The position numbers and the translations under genes were made by a program. A DNA stretch of 64,000 nt, taken from contig NZ_WSSC01000003.1 in NCBI RefSeq assembly GCF_009792895.1, positions 372,001-436,000 on the forward strand, written 5' to 3'. The stretch comes from Pigmentibacter ruber (GTDB taxonomy: Bacteria > Bdellovibrionota_B > Oligoflexia > Silvanigrellales > Silvanigrellaceae). The notes below the pieces were generated by a model that saw nothing but the letters and a program-made list of their open reading frames with translations, ran no database searches and had not been told where the DNA came from. Shown here in pieces: positions 9,513 to 17,917 of this stretch. Position 1 is the stretch's first letter, and the number at the start of each line of letters is the position of its first letter.

Positions 9513-10903
9513 TTTATCAACCTTGTATTAGAATAAGATGGAATAGTTCCTATTGCTGATTGTAATTTAAGCCAGTTGTAATCAATATCACCTCTAATTT
9601 TTGCTAAAGAAATTTTTGCATTTAAAAGTTCATTTTGGCTTTTTATAAGTTCTGAAGCAGTTAAATTTCCTGTTTTATATTTCACTAAAGAAAGTTTATA
9701 GGATTCGGAATAAATCTCTGAAAGTTTTATTAGTTGTGGTAAAATTTGAAGATTATTTTTTAAAGTATTGTAATTATTTTTTACTTCTTCAATAATATCA
9801 TAGTTTTTTTCCTCGTAATTTAATTTATTTTTTATTTCTTTGTTTTTTAAAGAACTTCTTTCTGCTAAACTTAATCCACCATCCCAAATACTCCAAGACA
9901 TAGATATGCCAAAAGATAAACCATTTAAGGAAGAATTAGAGTTATCAAGATTTGAATTATTGTTTAACCCACTTTCATTATTAAATATTTCAGTGTTTGT
10001 ATATGTTGAAAAAGCCGATATTTCAGGGAAAAACTTAAAGCTATTTTTTGCAATTTCTTGCTTGCTAGCAAACAAGTTTTTTTCAATACTTTTAAGATCT
10101 GGTCTGTTATTTTTGCTTTCTTGAATTAATATATTAAGATCTTTTAATATTACTTTTTGTTTTTCCCAAAAAGAATATTCTAATGGTTTTAATGAAATTT
10201 CTGTCTGTTCACTAAGTTTTAAAACTTTTTTTAAGTTTTCTAACTTATTTAAATATTCAATTTTAGCTTTATTTACGTCATTTTCTACGGAATTTAGATT
10301 TGCTTGCGATAATAGTAAATCTACTTTGTCTTTACTGGCGTCTCCTGTTTCAAAAAGCACGCTTGTTTCTTTATATTGAATAGCAGCGTTTTCAAATGTT
10401 GTTTTTTTTATTTCAAGATCATTTAATGCTTGTTGAGCTTCTAAAAAAGCTTGGGCTGCAGTTATTCGGGCATTAATTTTTTGAAAAGTATAATCAAAAG
10501 CGGACGCATCTTTTTTAGCTTCAAGTTCTTTTATGTTATAATAATTTTTCCAAATATTTGATATTGGTTGCGTGATTTTTAATGTAACTGAAGAGCTTCT
10601 ATCACCATTTTGATTTGAATTTAAATTCATAGCATCTCTTCTTAGGTACCACTCAGTTTCAGCAGAAGCTTCTAGGCTAGGTCCAAATTGAAAATAAGAG
10701 AGGGTGTGCTGAAAATTTGAAGAATTATAATCATCTAGAGAGCTTTTTAATTGAAGAGAGTTTTTCTCAGCTAAATCCATGGTTGAATTTAAATCTATTT
10801 GAAGAGAAGTTGTTTTCATTTGCTTTTCATGCGCAAAAATATTGTAATGATATGACAAAACTAAGATTAAACAGATTAGTCCATTGTTGTTATTAATTTT
10901 CAT
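9509..10903 (-). CDS. TolC-family outer-membrane efflux protein
   Basis: Outer-membrane channel of the tripartite efflux system and first gene of its operon. It has 464 residues with an N-terminal signal peptide (hydrophobic to about residue 24, cleaved near FAHEKQ). Two long repeats of amphipathic helix typical of OEP proteins follow, with phrases such as NARITAAQAFLEAQQALNDL and LSLVKYKTGNLTASELIKSQ. The YKTGNLTASELI motif is characteristic of the second repeat. GISMSWSIWDGGLSLAER is a barrel strand plus helix start. A 46-base perfect palindrome lies upstream in the gap to the divergent Omp85-like gene. Confidence 0.9.
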   Translation of the reverse strand: MKINNNNGLICLILVLSYHYNIFAHEKQMKTTSLQIDLNSTMDLAEKNSLQLKSSLDDYNSSNFQHTLSYFQFGPSLEASAETEWYLRRDAMNLNSNQNGDRSSSVTLKITQPISNIWKNYYNIKELEAKKDASAFDYTFQKINARITAAQAFLEAQQALNDLEIKKTTFENAAIQYKETSVLFETGDASKDKVDLLLSQANLNSVENDVNKAKIEYLNKLENLKKVLKLSEQTEISLKPLEYSFWEKQKVILKDLNILIQESKNNRPDLKSIEKNLFASKQEIAKNSFKFFPEISAFSTYTNTEIFNNESGLNNNSNLDNSNSSLNGLSFGISMSWSIWDGGLSLAERSSLKNKEIKNKLNYEEKNYDIIEEVKNNYNTLKNNLQILPQLIKLSEIYSESYKLSLVKYKTGNLTASELIKSQNELLNAKISLAKIRGDIDYNWLKLQSAIGTIPSYSNTRLIK

Positions 10904-10940
10904 GCAATTTTTGAATCCTAAAAAAAATGTATAGTATCAT

Positions 10941-10986
10941 AAAATTATTAATAAATAGATTAATATTAATCTATTTATTAATAATT
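10941..10986. repeat. 46-base perfect palindrome in the intergenic region
   Basis: Two 23-base arms are exact reverse complements with no spacer, centred between 10963 and 10964. The left arm begins AAATTATTAATAAATAG. It lies between the divergent start of the efflux operon (10903) and the broken Omp85-like gene (11172). It is entirely A/T except for the paired G and C. Perfect, loop-free symmetry of this length is unlikely by chance even in AT-rich DNA. It could be an operator for a dimeric regulator, a cruciform site, or a bidirectional terminator remnant. Confidence 0.75.
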
Positions 10987-11171
10987 TAACTGAATAGTTA
11001 CTCTAGTGCAATATAATTAGAATAAAAATATAATTTATAGGATAATTTGACTTTTTATTTAATTTTAATAATATTCTAACCTTTGTTGAGCCTGTTATAT
11101 TTGTTAAGTAAGTAATTAAATATGTACTAATAAGTGTATGGTAATAAAAGATATTTTTTTGAAAGGATTTT

Positions 11172-12457
11172 ATGTCTTCACTGAAAAAAATTATTCCAAT
11201 TCTATTTTGCCTAAGTAGTTTCTCAGCTTTTGCTGCGGAAAAAACCTTTAATAAAATAGAGTTCTTGGGTAACAATAGAACTGAAGAGTCTGTGTTAAAT
11301 TTAATAGTAGAGATAAATTCTGGGGATCAATTTCAAACAGAAAAACTTGAAAAAGCTGTGCAACAATTAAAAAATACTCATCTATTTTCTAAAGTAGAAG
11401 TATCAACTGCTGGTGATAAGGACGACTCTAATAAAATCGATGTGAAATTTAATTTAGAGGAAAAATGGGCCATTATACCTGTACCAATAGCTTATTCAGC
11501 TGGTGGAGTATCGAGATACGGTGTGGCTTTAAAAGATTATAATTTTTTAGGTAGATTTTATCAATTGACTAATTATTTTTATCTGCAAAATTCCAAGCCC
11601 AATTTTGGTAGTACTTTTGTCAATAATTTTACTTTTAACTTACCTTTAGTAAGTGTTCTTAGCTTTAATTATGTTGATAATAAAAATACAATTTACAATA
11701 AAAACAGAGAAGTGGGATACTATTCGGTTAATTTAATACAACTAGAAGGCGATTTGATCTGGAAATTTAATGATTATATCAATCTTGGTGGCGGATTAAA
11801 ATATGAAAATGCAGGAAATATAAATATTCAAATGATGAAAAGATAAAAAATACTCAAAATGCAATTGAAAAACCAAAATCTTTTGAAAATATGGCTTTTG
11901 TTGGAAAAGGTGTACTGGGAAAGATTGATCACGATAGTTATTTAGCGCAAGGTGCACAATTAAGTTCAACGGTTACTTCTACTGCAGGGATGTACCAAGA
12001 CAATAACAATGAAGATTACATTAAATTTGAGAATACTTTTCTAGCTTTTTACAAAATGAAATTATATAACCACACAAATTTTGCATTAAGAATTCAACAT
12101 GAAAGATCTAATTCAAAAAATTTAATTAGAAAAATATATCTTGGTGCAGATCAGCTCCGTGGTTTTCAAAGTATGCAATATTCCGGAAACGAAGCTATTT
12201 ACTCAAACGTAGAAGTTAGACAAACCGTATGTGAAGGTAACTATGTTTCTTTACAAGTTGTTCCTTTCTTTGATGTGGGATATATTGGCTCAGATTTTTG
12301 AAATGCAATAAATAATCAGTCTTTAATGTCTTATGGTGTTGGATTACGTCTTCCATTAATGCAGCTAGCTGGTTTAATAGTACGTATGGACTATGGATTT
12401 GCAGTAACACCAGAAAACCAAAGTGGATTATCCTTTGGGTTAAGTGAGTTTTTCTAA
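11172..12457 (+). pseudogene. Omp85/BamA-like outer-membrane protein, broken by a frameshift and an in-frame stop
   Basis: The first 224 codons encode a signal peptide (to about residue 22), one POTRA-like domain (KTFNKIEFLGNNRTEESVLN through HLFSKVEV) and the first barrel strands. The frame then shifts near 11825-11845, where AAATAT repeats would favour slippage. Reading resumes in another frame through SNDEKIKNTQNAIEK and on to LRGFQSMQYSGNEAIYSN, which carries the Omp85 loop-6 R-G-F motif. An in-frame TGA at 12299-12301 interrupts what looks like DF(W)NAINNQS. The same frame continues to SFGLSEFF and TAA at 12455-12457, ending in an aromatic residue as outer-membrane barrels do. Two lesions argue for a real pseudogene rather than one sequencing error. 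The family role is insertion or secretion of outer-membrane proteins. Confidence 0.8.
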
Positions 12458-12792
12458 GAGAAATTTTTGTTATATTGTTTTACTTTTTCCTCTAAAGCAT
12501 TAATAAGAATTTTTTGATCCAAAAGTTGAGTTTTTAAATTTTTAATTTCCTCTTCTTTCTCAAGTAAATATTTTTCAATTTCATAAATTTCTTGTTTTTT
12601 CCCCTTATATTGTTTTTCAGATAAGAAAACAAAATATTTTCCCTCTCTTAACTCCGATTTAATTTTTCCTGTCTTTATTTTTCTGCGTAATGTAATTTCA
12701 GAAACAGACAAAAGTTCGGCTGCATCATGCAATTTAAACCAATTGCCTTTTTGTTCCTGGGACTGATTATTTATTTTGATTTTTATTGCCAT
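12454..12792 (-). CDS. Small HTH DNA-binding protein (excisionase/MerR-like fold) with C-terminal coiled coil
   Basis: A 112-residue basic protein. Residues about 17-57 (NWFKLHDAAELLSVSEITLR followed by RKIKTGKIKSELREGKYFVF) match the winged helix-turn-helix pattern of excisionase/MerR-type proteins. Residues about 65-108 are a charged heptad-rich helix (EIYEIEKYLLEKEEEIKNLK), probably a coiled coil for dimerisation. No ligand-binding domain is present. It follows a stand-alone receiver gene with a one-base gap, so the two are almost certainly co-transcribed and may act together. The stop overlaps the end of the broken Omp85-like gene by 4 bases. The target is unknown. Confidence 0.75.
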   Translation of the reverse strand: MAIKIKINNQSQEQKGNWFKLHDAAELLSVSEITLRRKIKTGKIKSELREGKYFVFLSEKQYKGKKQEIYEIEKYLLEKEEEIKNLKTQLLDQKILINALEEKVKQYNKNFS

Positions 12793-12793
12793 G

Positions 12794-13150
12794 CTACTGC
12801 TCTATATATTTTATGACATCGTCTATAGAATAAGGCTTTTGAAAACAAGTAAATAATTTATATTCACTTTTCAATTTTTCTATTCTTGGATCCGCAGTAT
12901 CGTCTCCTGTTGCTAAAATAAATTTTCCTTTAAATTGATTTTTTATTTCTTTTTCAAAAAAATCTAAACCATTTTCACCATCAAGTAAAAATAGATCACA
13001 GATAATAGATTGAATAGACGAATCATTTTTTAAAAAATTTCTTGCAGTTGTTAAGTTTTGTGCAGAGTCTATTTCAAAACCTTTCTTTTTAAACCTTCTT
13101 ACAGACATTTCTAAAAGGTCAGCATCATCATCTATTAGCAAAACCTTCAT
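12794..13150 (-). CDS. Stand-alone response-regulator receiver protein
   Basis: A 118-residue single-domain receiver without an output domain. The acidic pair is in LLIDDDAD at residues 7-9. The phospho-acceptor Asp is in SIICDLFLLDGENG near residue 52. The conserved Thr is in FILATGDD, and the Lys in CFQKPYS near residue 105. All key residues of a phosphorylatable CheY-like domain are present. It is the first gene of a two-gene unit with an HTH/coiled-coil protein one base downstream, which could supply the missing output. The cognate kinase is not evident. A large orphan PAS histidine kinase lies about 20 kb away, but nothing here links them. Confidence 0.88.
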   Translation of the reverse strand: MKVLLIDDDADLLEMSVRRFKKKGFEIDSAQNLTTARNFLKNDSSIQSIICDLFLLDGENGLDFFEKEIKNQFKGKFILATGDDTADPRIEKLKSEYKLFTCFQKPYSIDDVIKYIEQ

Positions 13151-13293
13151 GGGTAAAACCCTTTCATAATTTTAATTTTTATTAGCAAAGGTTAGATATA
13201 GTTTATCACATTGCAAGAGTTATTCTAAAAGGATACCCTAGACAAAGGTTGTTCCCATGACATCATCAGTAGATGATAAAGGAGGATACGCAC

Positions 13294-15573
13294 ATGGGCT
13301 TAAGAGAAGACGCTTTGCACTATCATAGCAAAGGACGTAAAGGAAAAATTGAAACAGGAATTACGAAAGAATGCAAAACGCAACGTGACATTACTTTAGC
13401 CTACTCTCCAGGGGTTGCAGAGCCTTGTAAAGAAATAGCAAAAGATCCTTCATTAGTTTATGAATATACTGCAAAAGGGAATCTTGTTGCAGTTGTGACA
13501 AACGGAACAGCAATACTGGGGCTGGGTGCAATTGGGCCTTTAGCAGGAAAACCTGTGATGGAAGGAAAAGCTGTCCTTTTTAAAATGTTTGCTGATATTG
13601 ATTGTTACGATATTGAATTAAATGCTAAAACACCAGAAGAAATAATTTCAGCCTGTAGAATGTTAGAACCAACATTTGGAGGAATAAATTTAGAGGATAT
13701 AAAAGCTCCGGAATGTTTTGAAGTAGAAGAAAAATTAAGAGAAGAATTGGATATTCCAGTATTTCATGATGATCAACACGGTACAGCTATTGTCAGTGGA
13801 GCTGCTTTACTAAATGCTTGTGAAATTACGGGCAGAAAAATTTCTGAAATAAAATGTGTTGTTAATGGAGCTGGGGCAGCAGCTATTTCTTGTGCACAAA
13901 TGTATTTAAATTTGGGATTGAAACGTGAAAATTTAATTTTGTGTGATTCTAAAGGTGTTGTTTATAAAGGTCGTATTGAAGGTATGAACAAATATAAACA
14001 ACGCTTTGAAAATGACACAGCCAAAAGAACACTAGCAGAGGCTTTAGAAGGTGCTGACTTTTTTTGTGGGTTAAGTGTTGCAGGTGCTGTTACACAAGAC
14101 ATGGTAAAAACTATGGCAGCAAATCCAATTATTTTTGCCATGGCTAACCCTGATCCTGAAATTTCTCCAAAAGATATTAAAGCTGTTAGAAACGATGCAA
14201 TTATTGCTACAGGACGTTCTGATTATCCTAATCAAGTAAACAATGTGTTGGGTTATCCTTACATTTTCCGTGGTGCAATGGATGTTTTATCTAGAAGAAT
14301 TAATGAAGAAATGAAAATGGCTGCTGTGCATGCAATAGCGGCACTTGCAAAAGAAGATATTCCAGAAAGTGTAACAAAGTCTTATCAAAATGCTGGAAAT
14401 ATGGAATTTGGTAGGGAATATTTAATTCCTAAACCATTTGATCCAAGACTTTTATTAAAAGTTGCACCTGCTGTTGCCAAAGCAGCAATGGACACTAAAG
14501 TAGCTAGGAAAAATATTGATTTAGAACATTATGTTGATCAATTAGAATCACGTTTAGGAGTTTTACAATCGGTAACAAGAAAAATTAAAAGAAGTGTGGT
14601 TGTGAAAAATAGAAATTCTGGGAAAAAAATGCGAGTTGTTTTGCCAGAAGGAACTAGTCCAAAAATTTTAAAAGCAGCTGAAATTGTTAAGTCAGAAGGA
14701 ATTTGTGAACCAATTCTTTTAGGTAATATTGATAAAATTAAAAAGTTAATTGTCGAAGCTAAATTAGATAAACAACTTGCAAATATTGAAATTATTGATC
14801 CTATTGAAAGTGAACAATCACAAAAATATGCTTCTTTGTTACTAGAAAAAAGAGCTAGAAAAGGCGTAACAAGAATGGGAGCATATGAATTAATTGCTGG
14901 TGATCATCATTATTTTGCTTCCATGATGGTTGAAGCAGGAGATGCCGATGCTTTTTGTTCAGGAGTTCATCATAATTATGGAGATACACTTCGCCCTGCA
15001 TTGCAAATTATTGGTACAAAACCAGATAAAATATTAGCTGGTATCTATCTATTACTTTGGAAAGATAGAAGTATTTTTGTAGCAGATACAACAGTAAACA
15101 TAACTTCAACTGCAGAACAGCTTGCGCAAATTGCTATTCAAACGCATGATTTAGCAAAAATACATTTAACAGAACAACCAAGAGTAGCTATGCTAAGTTT
15201 CAGTAATTTTGGAAGCACTAAACATCCAGAGGCTGAAAAAGTTTGTAAAGCTACTGGAATTGTTAAAAAATTAAGACCAGATATTGAAATTGATGGTGAA
15301 ATGCAAGCTGACTTTGCTTTATCCTCGGAATTATTAGATCGTTCCTATGGTTTTTCTACTTTAAAAGGACCAGCAAATGTGCTTATTTTCCCAGATTTAA
15401 CTTCTGGAAATATAGCATATAAATTACTTGGAAATTTGGGTGGGGCTACGTCTATAGGACCAATATTAACAGGGATGAAAAAACCAGTAAATGTTTTAGC
15501 ACGAAATTCAGACATTGAAGAAATTGTTAATTTAATTACATTTACAGTGCACAGTGCACAAAATGGAATTTAG
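13294..15573 (+). CDS. maeB: NADP-dependent malic enzyme with phosphotransacetylase-like C-terminal domain
   Basis: Oxidative decarboxylation of malate to pyruvate with reduction of NADP. The start is set by AAAGGAGG at 13278-13285, 8 bases before the ATG at 13294. An ATG seven codons upstream precedes this site and is rejected. The resulting 759 residues equal the length of E. coli MaeB. The malic domain comprises about residues 1-430, with the catalytic Tyr in [35 protein letters not shown], and metal and NAD-site residues in [12 protein letters not shown] and NGAGAAAIS. From about residue 430 to the end lies a phosphate acetyltransferase-like domain ([33 protein letters not shown]). In MaeB this part is thought to be regulatory, responding to acetyl-CoA. 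It is a monocistronic unit. Confidence 0.95.
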   Translation: MGLREDALHYHSKGRKGKIETGITKECKTQRDITLAYSPGVAEPCKEIAKDPSLVYEYTAKGNLVAVVTNGTAILGLGAIGPLAGKPVMEGKAVLFKMFADIDCYDIELNAKTPEEIISACRMLEPTFGGINLEDIKAPECFEVEEKLREELDIPVFHDDQHGTAIVSGAALLNACEITGRKISEIKCVVNGAGAAAISCAQMYLNLGLKRENLILCDSKGVVYKGRIEGMNKYKQRFENDTAKRTLAEALEGADFFCGLSVAGAVTQDMVKTMAANPIIFAMANPDPEISPKDIKAVRNDAIIATGRSDYPNQVNNVLGYPYIFRGAMDVLSRRINEEMKMAAVHAIAALAKEDIPESVTKSYQNAGNMEFGREYLIPKPFDPRLLLKVAPAVAKAAMDTKVARKNIDLEHYVDQLESRLGVLQSVTRKIKRSVVVKNRNSGKKMRVVLPEGTSPKILKAAEIVKSEGICEPILLGNIDKIKKLIVEAKLDKQLANIEIIDPIESEQSQKYASLLLEKRARKGVTRMGAYELIAGDHHYFASMMVEAGDADAFCSGVHHNYGDTLRPALQIIGTKPDKILAGIYLLLWKDRSIFVADTTVNITSTAEQLAQIAIQTHDLAKIHLTEQPRVAMLSFSNFGSTKHPEAEKVCKATGIVKKLRPDIEIDGEMQADFALSSELLDRSYGFSTLKGPANVLIFPDLTSGNIAYKLLGNLGGATSIGPILTGMKKPVNVLARNSDIEEIVNLITFTVHSAQNGI

Positions 15574-15782
15574 CTTTTTTCTACTTTTATTTTTCTTTTA
15601 AAATATTTTTTAAATTTCTTATCTTTAAATTCTTTTAATAATTAGAAAATTTTATTTTTAAAATGAGCTGGACGTTACAATCACAGATGAGTGAGTTATT
15701 CAAACATATAAAAGAGTTTTCTACCTATAAATGTCAAATTATTTACTGAAAAAAGAATATAAAATCTATATATTAAAATAAG

Positions 15783-15796
15783 GGTTCTGTTGCAAA
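15783..15796 (+). repeat. IS terminal inverted repeat, left end of complete copy
   Basis: GGTTCTGTTGCAAA, exact inverted copy of 16589-16602. The same 14 bases recur at 20721-20734, and in reverse orientation at 20766-20779 and 21080-21093. Confidence 0.95.
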
Positions 15797-15856
15797 TAAT
15801 TAGGAGTTACGAAACACTGGGTTGTTACTTTTCAAGAATGCCACCTCTAGGCGCAA

Positions 15857-16531
15857 TTATGCAGCGAGGGAGCTAAATTGCTCCCAAATAGGTAAATGAC
15901 TTTTAAATTTGAACTGCCCTTTTCTGAGCATATGATGGAGTTCAATACCAGCTAAAGTAGCTCTCGCCGATTTCAAGGAGAAGAAACCAAGCATAGGCTT
16001 CACTTTCTTTTTTATAAATCGATGGTCTTGCTCTACAAGGTTATTTAGATATTTATTTTGTCTTATTAAGATCTTATCTGCAGATTTAAGATCTTTATTG
16101 ATAGCCTTTAATGCTGCCGTATTAGAGCCACTTTTATCAATATTTACCTTTTCTGGAATTCCAGAAGAACGAAAGCATTTTTGGAAAAAACGTTTGGCAC
16201 TCGTTGTATCTCTTCGTTTTGAAAGGTAAATATCAATCGTTTGACCATGCTTATCCACTGCCCTATAGAGATAACACCATTCACCTTTTACTTTGATGTA
16301 AGTCTCATCCATTCGCCAACTTCCACAGATACGCTTCCTAAGCTTATAAAACTTCTTAAGTAATTTTGGACCGTATTCCACAATCCAACGATGAATGGTC
16401 GTGTGATCTACAAAAATACCACGCTCTGCTAAAAGTTCTTCTACTTGTCTGTAACTCAGGGAGTAGCTTACATACCAACGTATTGCCATTATGATAATCA
16501 TACGATCAGCGTGCTTCCACTTGAAATCCAT
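15857..16531 (-). CDS. IS6-family DDE transposase
   Basis: Transposase of the complete IS copy. The likely start is the ATG of MDFKWKHADRM at 16531, giving 224 residues, which I recall as the IS257-type length. The longer frame would begin outside the IS through its terminal repeat and is rejected. An N-terminal HTH region (YSLSYRQVEELLAERGIFVD) is followed by the DDE catalytic core: Asp in GSWRMDETYIKV, Asp in VNIDKSGSN and Glu in NNLVEQDHRFIKKK. All three are present, so the enzyme appears intact. IS6 elements move by a replicative route that forms cointegrates and deletes or inverts adjacent DNA, which fits the disrupted genes around it. Confidence 0.95.
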   Translation of the reverse strand: MDFKWKHADRMIIIMAIRWYVSYSLSYRQVEELLAERGIFVDHTTIHRWIVEYGPKLLKKFYKLRKRICGSWRMDETYIKVKGEWCYLYRAVDKHGQTIDIYLSKRRDTTSAKRFFQKCFRSSGIPEKVNIDKSGSNTAALKAINKDLKSADKILIRQNKYLNNLVEQDHRFIKKKVKPMLGFFSLKSARATLAGIELHHMLRKGQFKFKSHLPIWEQFSSLAA

Positions 16532-16588
16532 CGCCACTCCCCTCAAACAACTCCAAAAAAAAGTTACTCTACTCTCACTTATATATTT

Positions 16589-16602
16589 TTTGCAACAGAA
16601 CC
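16589..16602 (-). repeat. IS terminal inverted repeat, right end of complete copy
   Basis: TTTGCAACAGAACC on the plus strand, the exact reverse complement of 15783-15796. It directly abuts a broken regulator gene. Confidence 0.95.
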
Positions 16603-16686
16603 CATTATCATAATGCAACAACTGATACTCTTTTAAAAATATTAGTTTGCCTTGATGTAAAAATTTCTGGAATGGTGAAGTTATAA
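16603..16686 (+). pseudogene. C-terminal remnant of an XRE/HipB-like HTH regulator
   Basis: An open frame runs out of the IS end for 27 codons to TAA at 16684-16686. Its residues NATTDTLLKILVCLDVKIS resemble the last helix region of XRE-type antitoxin/regulator proteins, which typically read as N-x-T-x-x-T-L-x-K-I-L-x-x-L. There is no start codon or ribosome site outside the IS. The simplest reading is that the IS cut off the N-terminal DNA-binding part. The match is short, so the family call is tentative. Confidence 0.4.
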
Positions 16687-16773
16687 AAAATTATTCATTA
16701 TTCCCTATTTTGAATATACTTTCATTAAATGTTTCCGATCAATTGTCTATTATTCAATTGAAAGGAAATCAGA

Positions 16774-16899
16774 ATGGTCAAAAAAAGATTGAGACCAAGT
16801 TGGGACGAATATTTTCTTAATATTTGTGATGCTATTTCTAAAAGAAGGCAAATTTTTGACATTAGCAATTTGTCATTTAAAAAAAATGAAATACACTAA
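16774..16899 (+). pseudogene. N-terminal fragment of a deoxycytidylate (dCMP) deaminase
   Basis: A 41-codon frame begins at an ATG with GAAAGGA about 8 bases upstream. Its residues RPSWDEYFLNICDAISKRR match the well-known N-terminus of ComEB-type dCMP deaminases (R-P-S-W-D-E-Y-F, then a helix ending K-R). The homology stops just after KRR, where the family would continue with STC and the zinc-binding H-A-E and P-C-x-x-C motifs. Here an unrelated tail leads to a stop. The zinc site is absent, so it cannot be active. It is probably a gene cut when the peptide cluster arrived. The missing portion is not found elsewhere in the window. Confidence 0.6.
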
Positions 16900-16936
16900 A
16901 AACCTGGTTCAAAAAATAATCTATAAGGAGTCAAAA

Positions 16937-17020
16937 ATGGAAGATTTAAAAGAAAATAATGAAACAATAATTATTATTGAAGACATTGAAGTTTCTGCTC
17001 ATACATGTTGTTATATGTAA
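16937..17020 (+). CDS. Candidate RiPP precursor peptide, 27 residues
   Basis: A short gene that I read as the substrate peptide of the modifying enzymes downstream. AAGGAG at 16925-16930 lies 6 bases before the ATG, a strong ribosome site. A longer in-frame start at 16826 lacks one and is rejected. The peptide begins MEDLKENNETIIIIEDIEVS and ends AHTCCYM. The acidic, isoleucine-rich front looks like a leader. The Cys-Cys-Tyr near the end looks like a core, with two adjacent cysteines as natural targets for a DUF692/MNIO enzyme. A strong stem-loop follows the stop, after which the enzyme genes begin. Processing site and final product are unknown. Confidence 0.72.
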   Translation: MEDLKENNETIIIIEDIEVSAHTCCYM

Positions 17021-17044
17021 TTATTGCTATTAATTATTATAAAA

Positions 17045-17088
17045 AATTATAATGGAGTACATTTTTTTTACTCCATTATAATTTTTTT
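17045..17088 (+). terminator. Strong stem-loop with T-run between the peptide gene and the enzyme genes
   Basis: A perfect 15-base-pair stem (17045-17059 with 17069-17083), a 9-base loop and a run of T at 17082-17088, ending just before GGAG of the next gene. It is a textbook intrinsic terminator shape. Because the enzyme genes downstream have no other evident promoter, it probably acts as a leaky attenuator that keeps the peptide transcript far more abundant than the enzyme transcript. Confidence 0.85.
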
Positions 17089-17101
17089 GGAGTAAAAAAA
17101 A

Positions 17102-17917
17102 TTGAAAATTGGAATATCCCTTTCCCCACAACATGTACCTAAAGAGTATTATGAAAAATCATTAAAACATCCAGAAATAGATTTTGTTGAAATAGTTATT
17201 GAAGATTTTATTTACCGTAAAGATTTTAAAGCAAAAGAAACACTTCAAAAAATATTAGATCACAAACCAGCAACTGCACATGGATATTCATTATCTTTGC
17301 TAGACCCTTCACCCTGGGAAGATAATAAATTAGAATTACACGAAAAATTTTTAAATTCTAATTCATTTTTAGCTTGGGCGGATCATTATGCTTTAACTAC
17401 ATTAGATGGAATAGCATTTTCCAGTCTAACACCAGCTCCCATTGGAATTGAGGCAGAAAATCTTCTTAATAAGAGATTAAGTATTATAGAATCCAAAATA
17501 ACTTCATGTCCATTTTATTTTGAAAATCCTGCAGCACCATTTCTAATGGAACATCAAAATAGCGCGGTAAATATATTTCCAAAATGTTTTAAGGGAAGAA
17601 AATCAAAAATGCTTCTAGATATTTCAAATTTAGTTGCAAATGAAATAAATTTTGGTATCTCTGCAGATATGGAATTAGAAAAATTAAATGGAGTTTCAAT
17701 TGGAGAAATTCATCTCGCAGGGGGTGAATGGCATGAAAATTTTTATAGAGATACTCATTCAAGTCCAGTTAATAAAAGAAGCTGGGATTTATTGAAACAA
17801 TACCGATCAATATTTGATGAAAATACTTTAATTGTTATTGAACGTGAACAAAAAATCCCTCCATTTGAAGAAACTTTAGAGGAGACTCGACGTGTTAGAT
17901 CAATTTTCGGGATTTAA
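17102..17917 (+). CDS. DUF692/MNIO-family multinuclear non-heme iron peptide-modifying enzyme
   Basis: A 271-residue TIM-barrel-type metalloenzyme of the DUF692 (MNIO) family, the family of MbnB of methanobactin synthesis. Such enzymes use iron and oxygen to modify peptides, often at cysteine. Candidate iron ligands are visible in order: His60 in ATAHGYS, DHY in AWADHYALTT, Glu in YFENPAAPF, Asp and Asn in LLDISNLVANEINF, His in EIHLAGGEWHEN, DTH in YRDTHSSPV and Glu in IVIEREQKIPPFEE. The start is TTG with GGAG 9 bases upstream. No closer ATG fits. No separate partner protein (MbnC or DUF2063 type) is encoded nearby. It overlaps the radical SAM gene by 26 bases. Chemistry on the Cys-Cys peptide is inferred from context. 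Confidence 0.88.
   Translation: MKIGISLSPQHVPKEYYEKSLKHPEIDFVEIVIEDFIYRKDFKAKETLQKILDHKPATAHGYSLSLLDPSPWEDNKLELHEKFLNSNSFLAWADHYALTTLDGIAFSSLTPAPIGIEAENLLNKRLSIIESKITSCPFYFENPAAPFLMEHQNSAVNIFPKCFKGRKSKMLLDISNLVANEINFGISADMELEKLNGVSIGEIHLAGGEWHENFYRDTHSSPVNKRSWDLLKQYRSIFDENTLIVIEREQKIPPFEETLEETRRVRSIFGI

Larger units (their letters stand above)
15783..16602 (-). mobile_element. IS6-family insertion sequence, complete copy
   Basis: An 820-base element with perfect 14-base terminal inverted repeats, GGTTCTGTTGCAAA, at 15783-15796 and 16589-16602. It has one transposase gene on the minus strand. The repeat is the one I recall for the IS257/IS431 branch of the IS6 family. The bases immediately outside also agree for one position (G left, C right). 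The flanking octamers AAAATAAG and CATTATCA differ, so no 8-base target duplication is left, as is usual after IS6-mediated rearrangement. Confidence 0.93.

Noticed and set aside
15663-15749. 28-codon frame between maeB and the IS (MSWTLQSQMSELFKHIKEF...)
   Set aside because: No ribosome site and no recognised similarity. Possibly a remnant, but not supportable as a gene.
16826-16936. Longer 64-residue version of the peptide gene starting at 16826
   Set aside because: No ribosome site at that ATG. It runs through the dCMP deaminase fragment in another frame. The internal ATG at 16937 has AAGGAG at ideal spacing.
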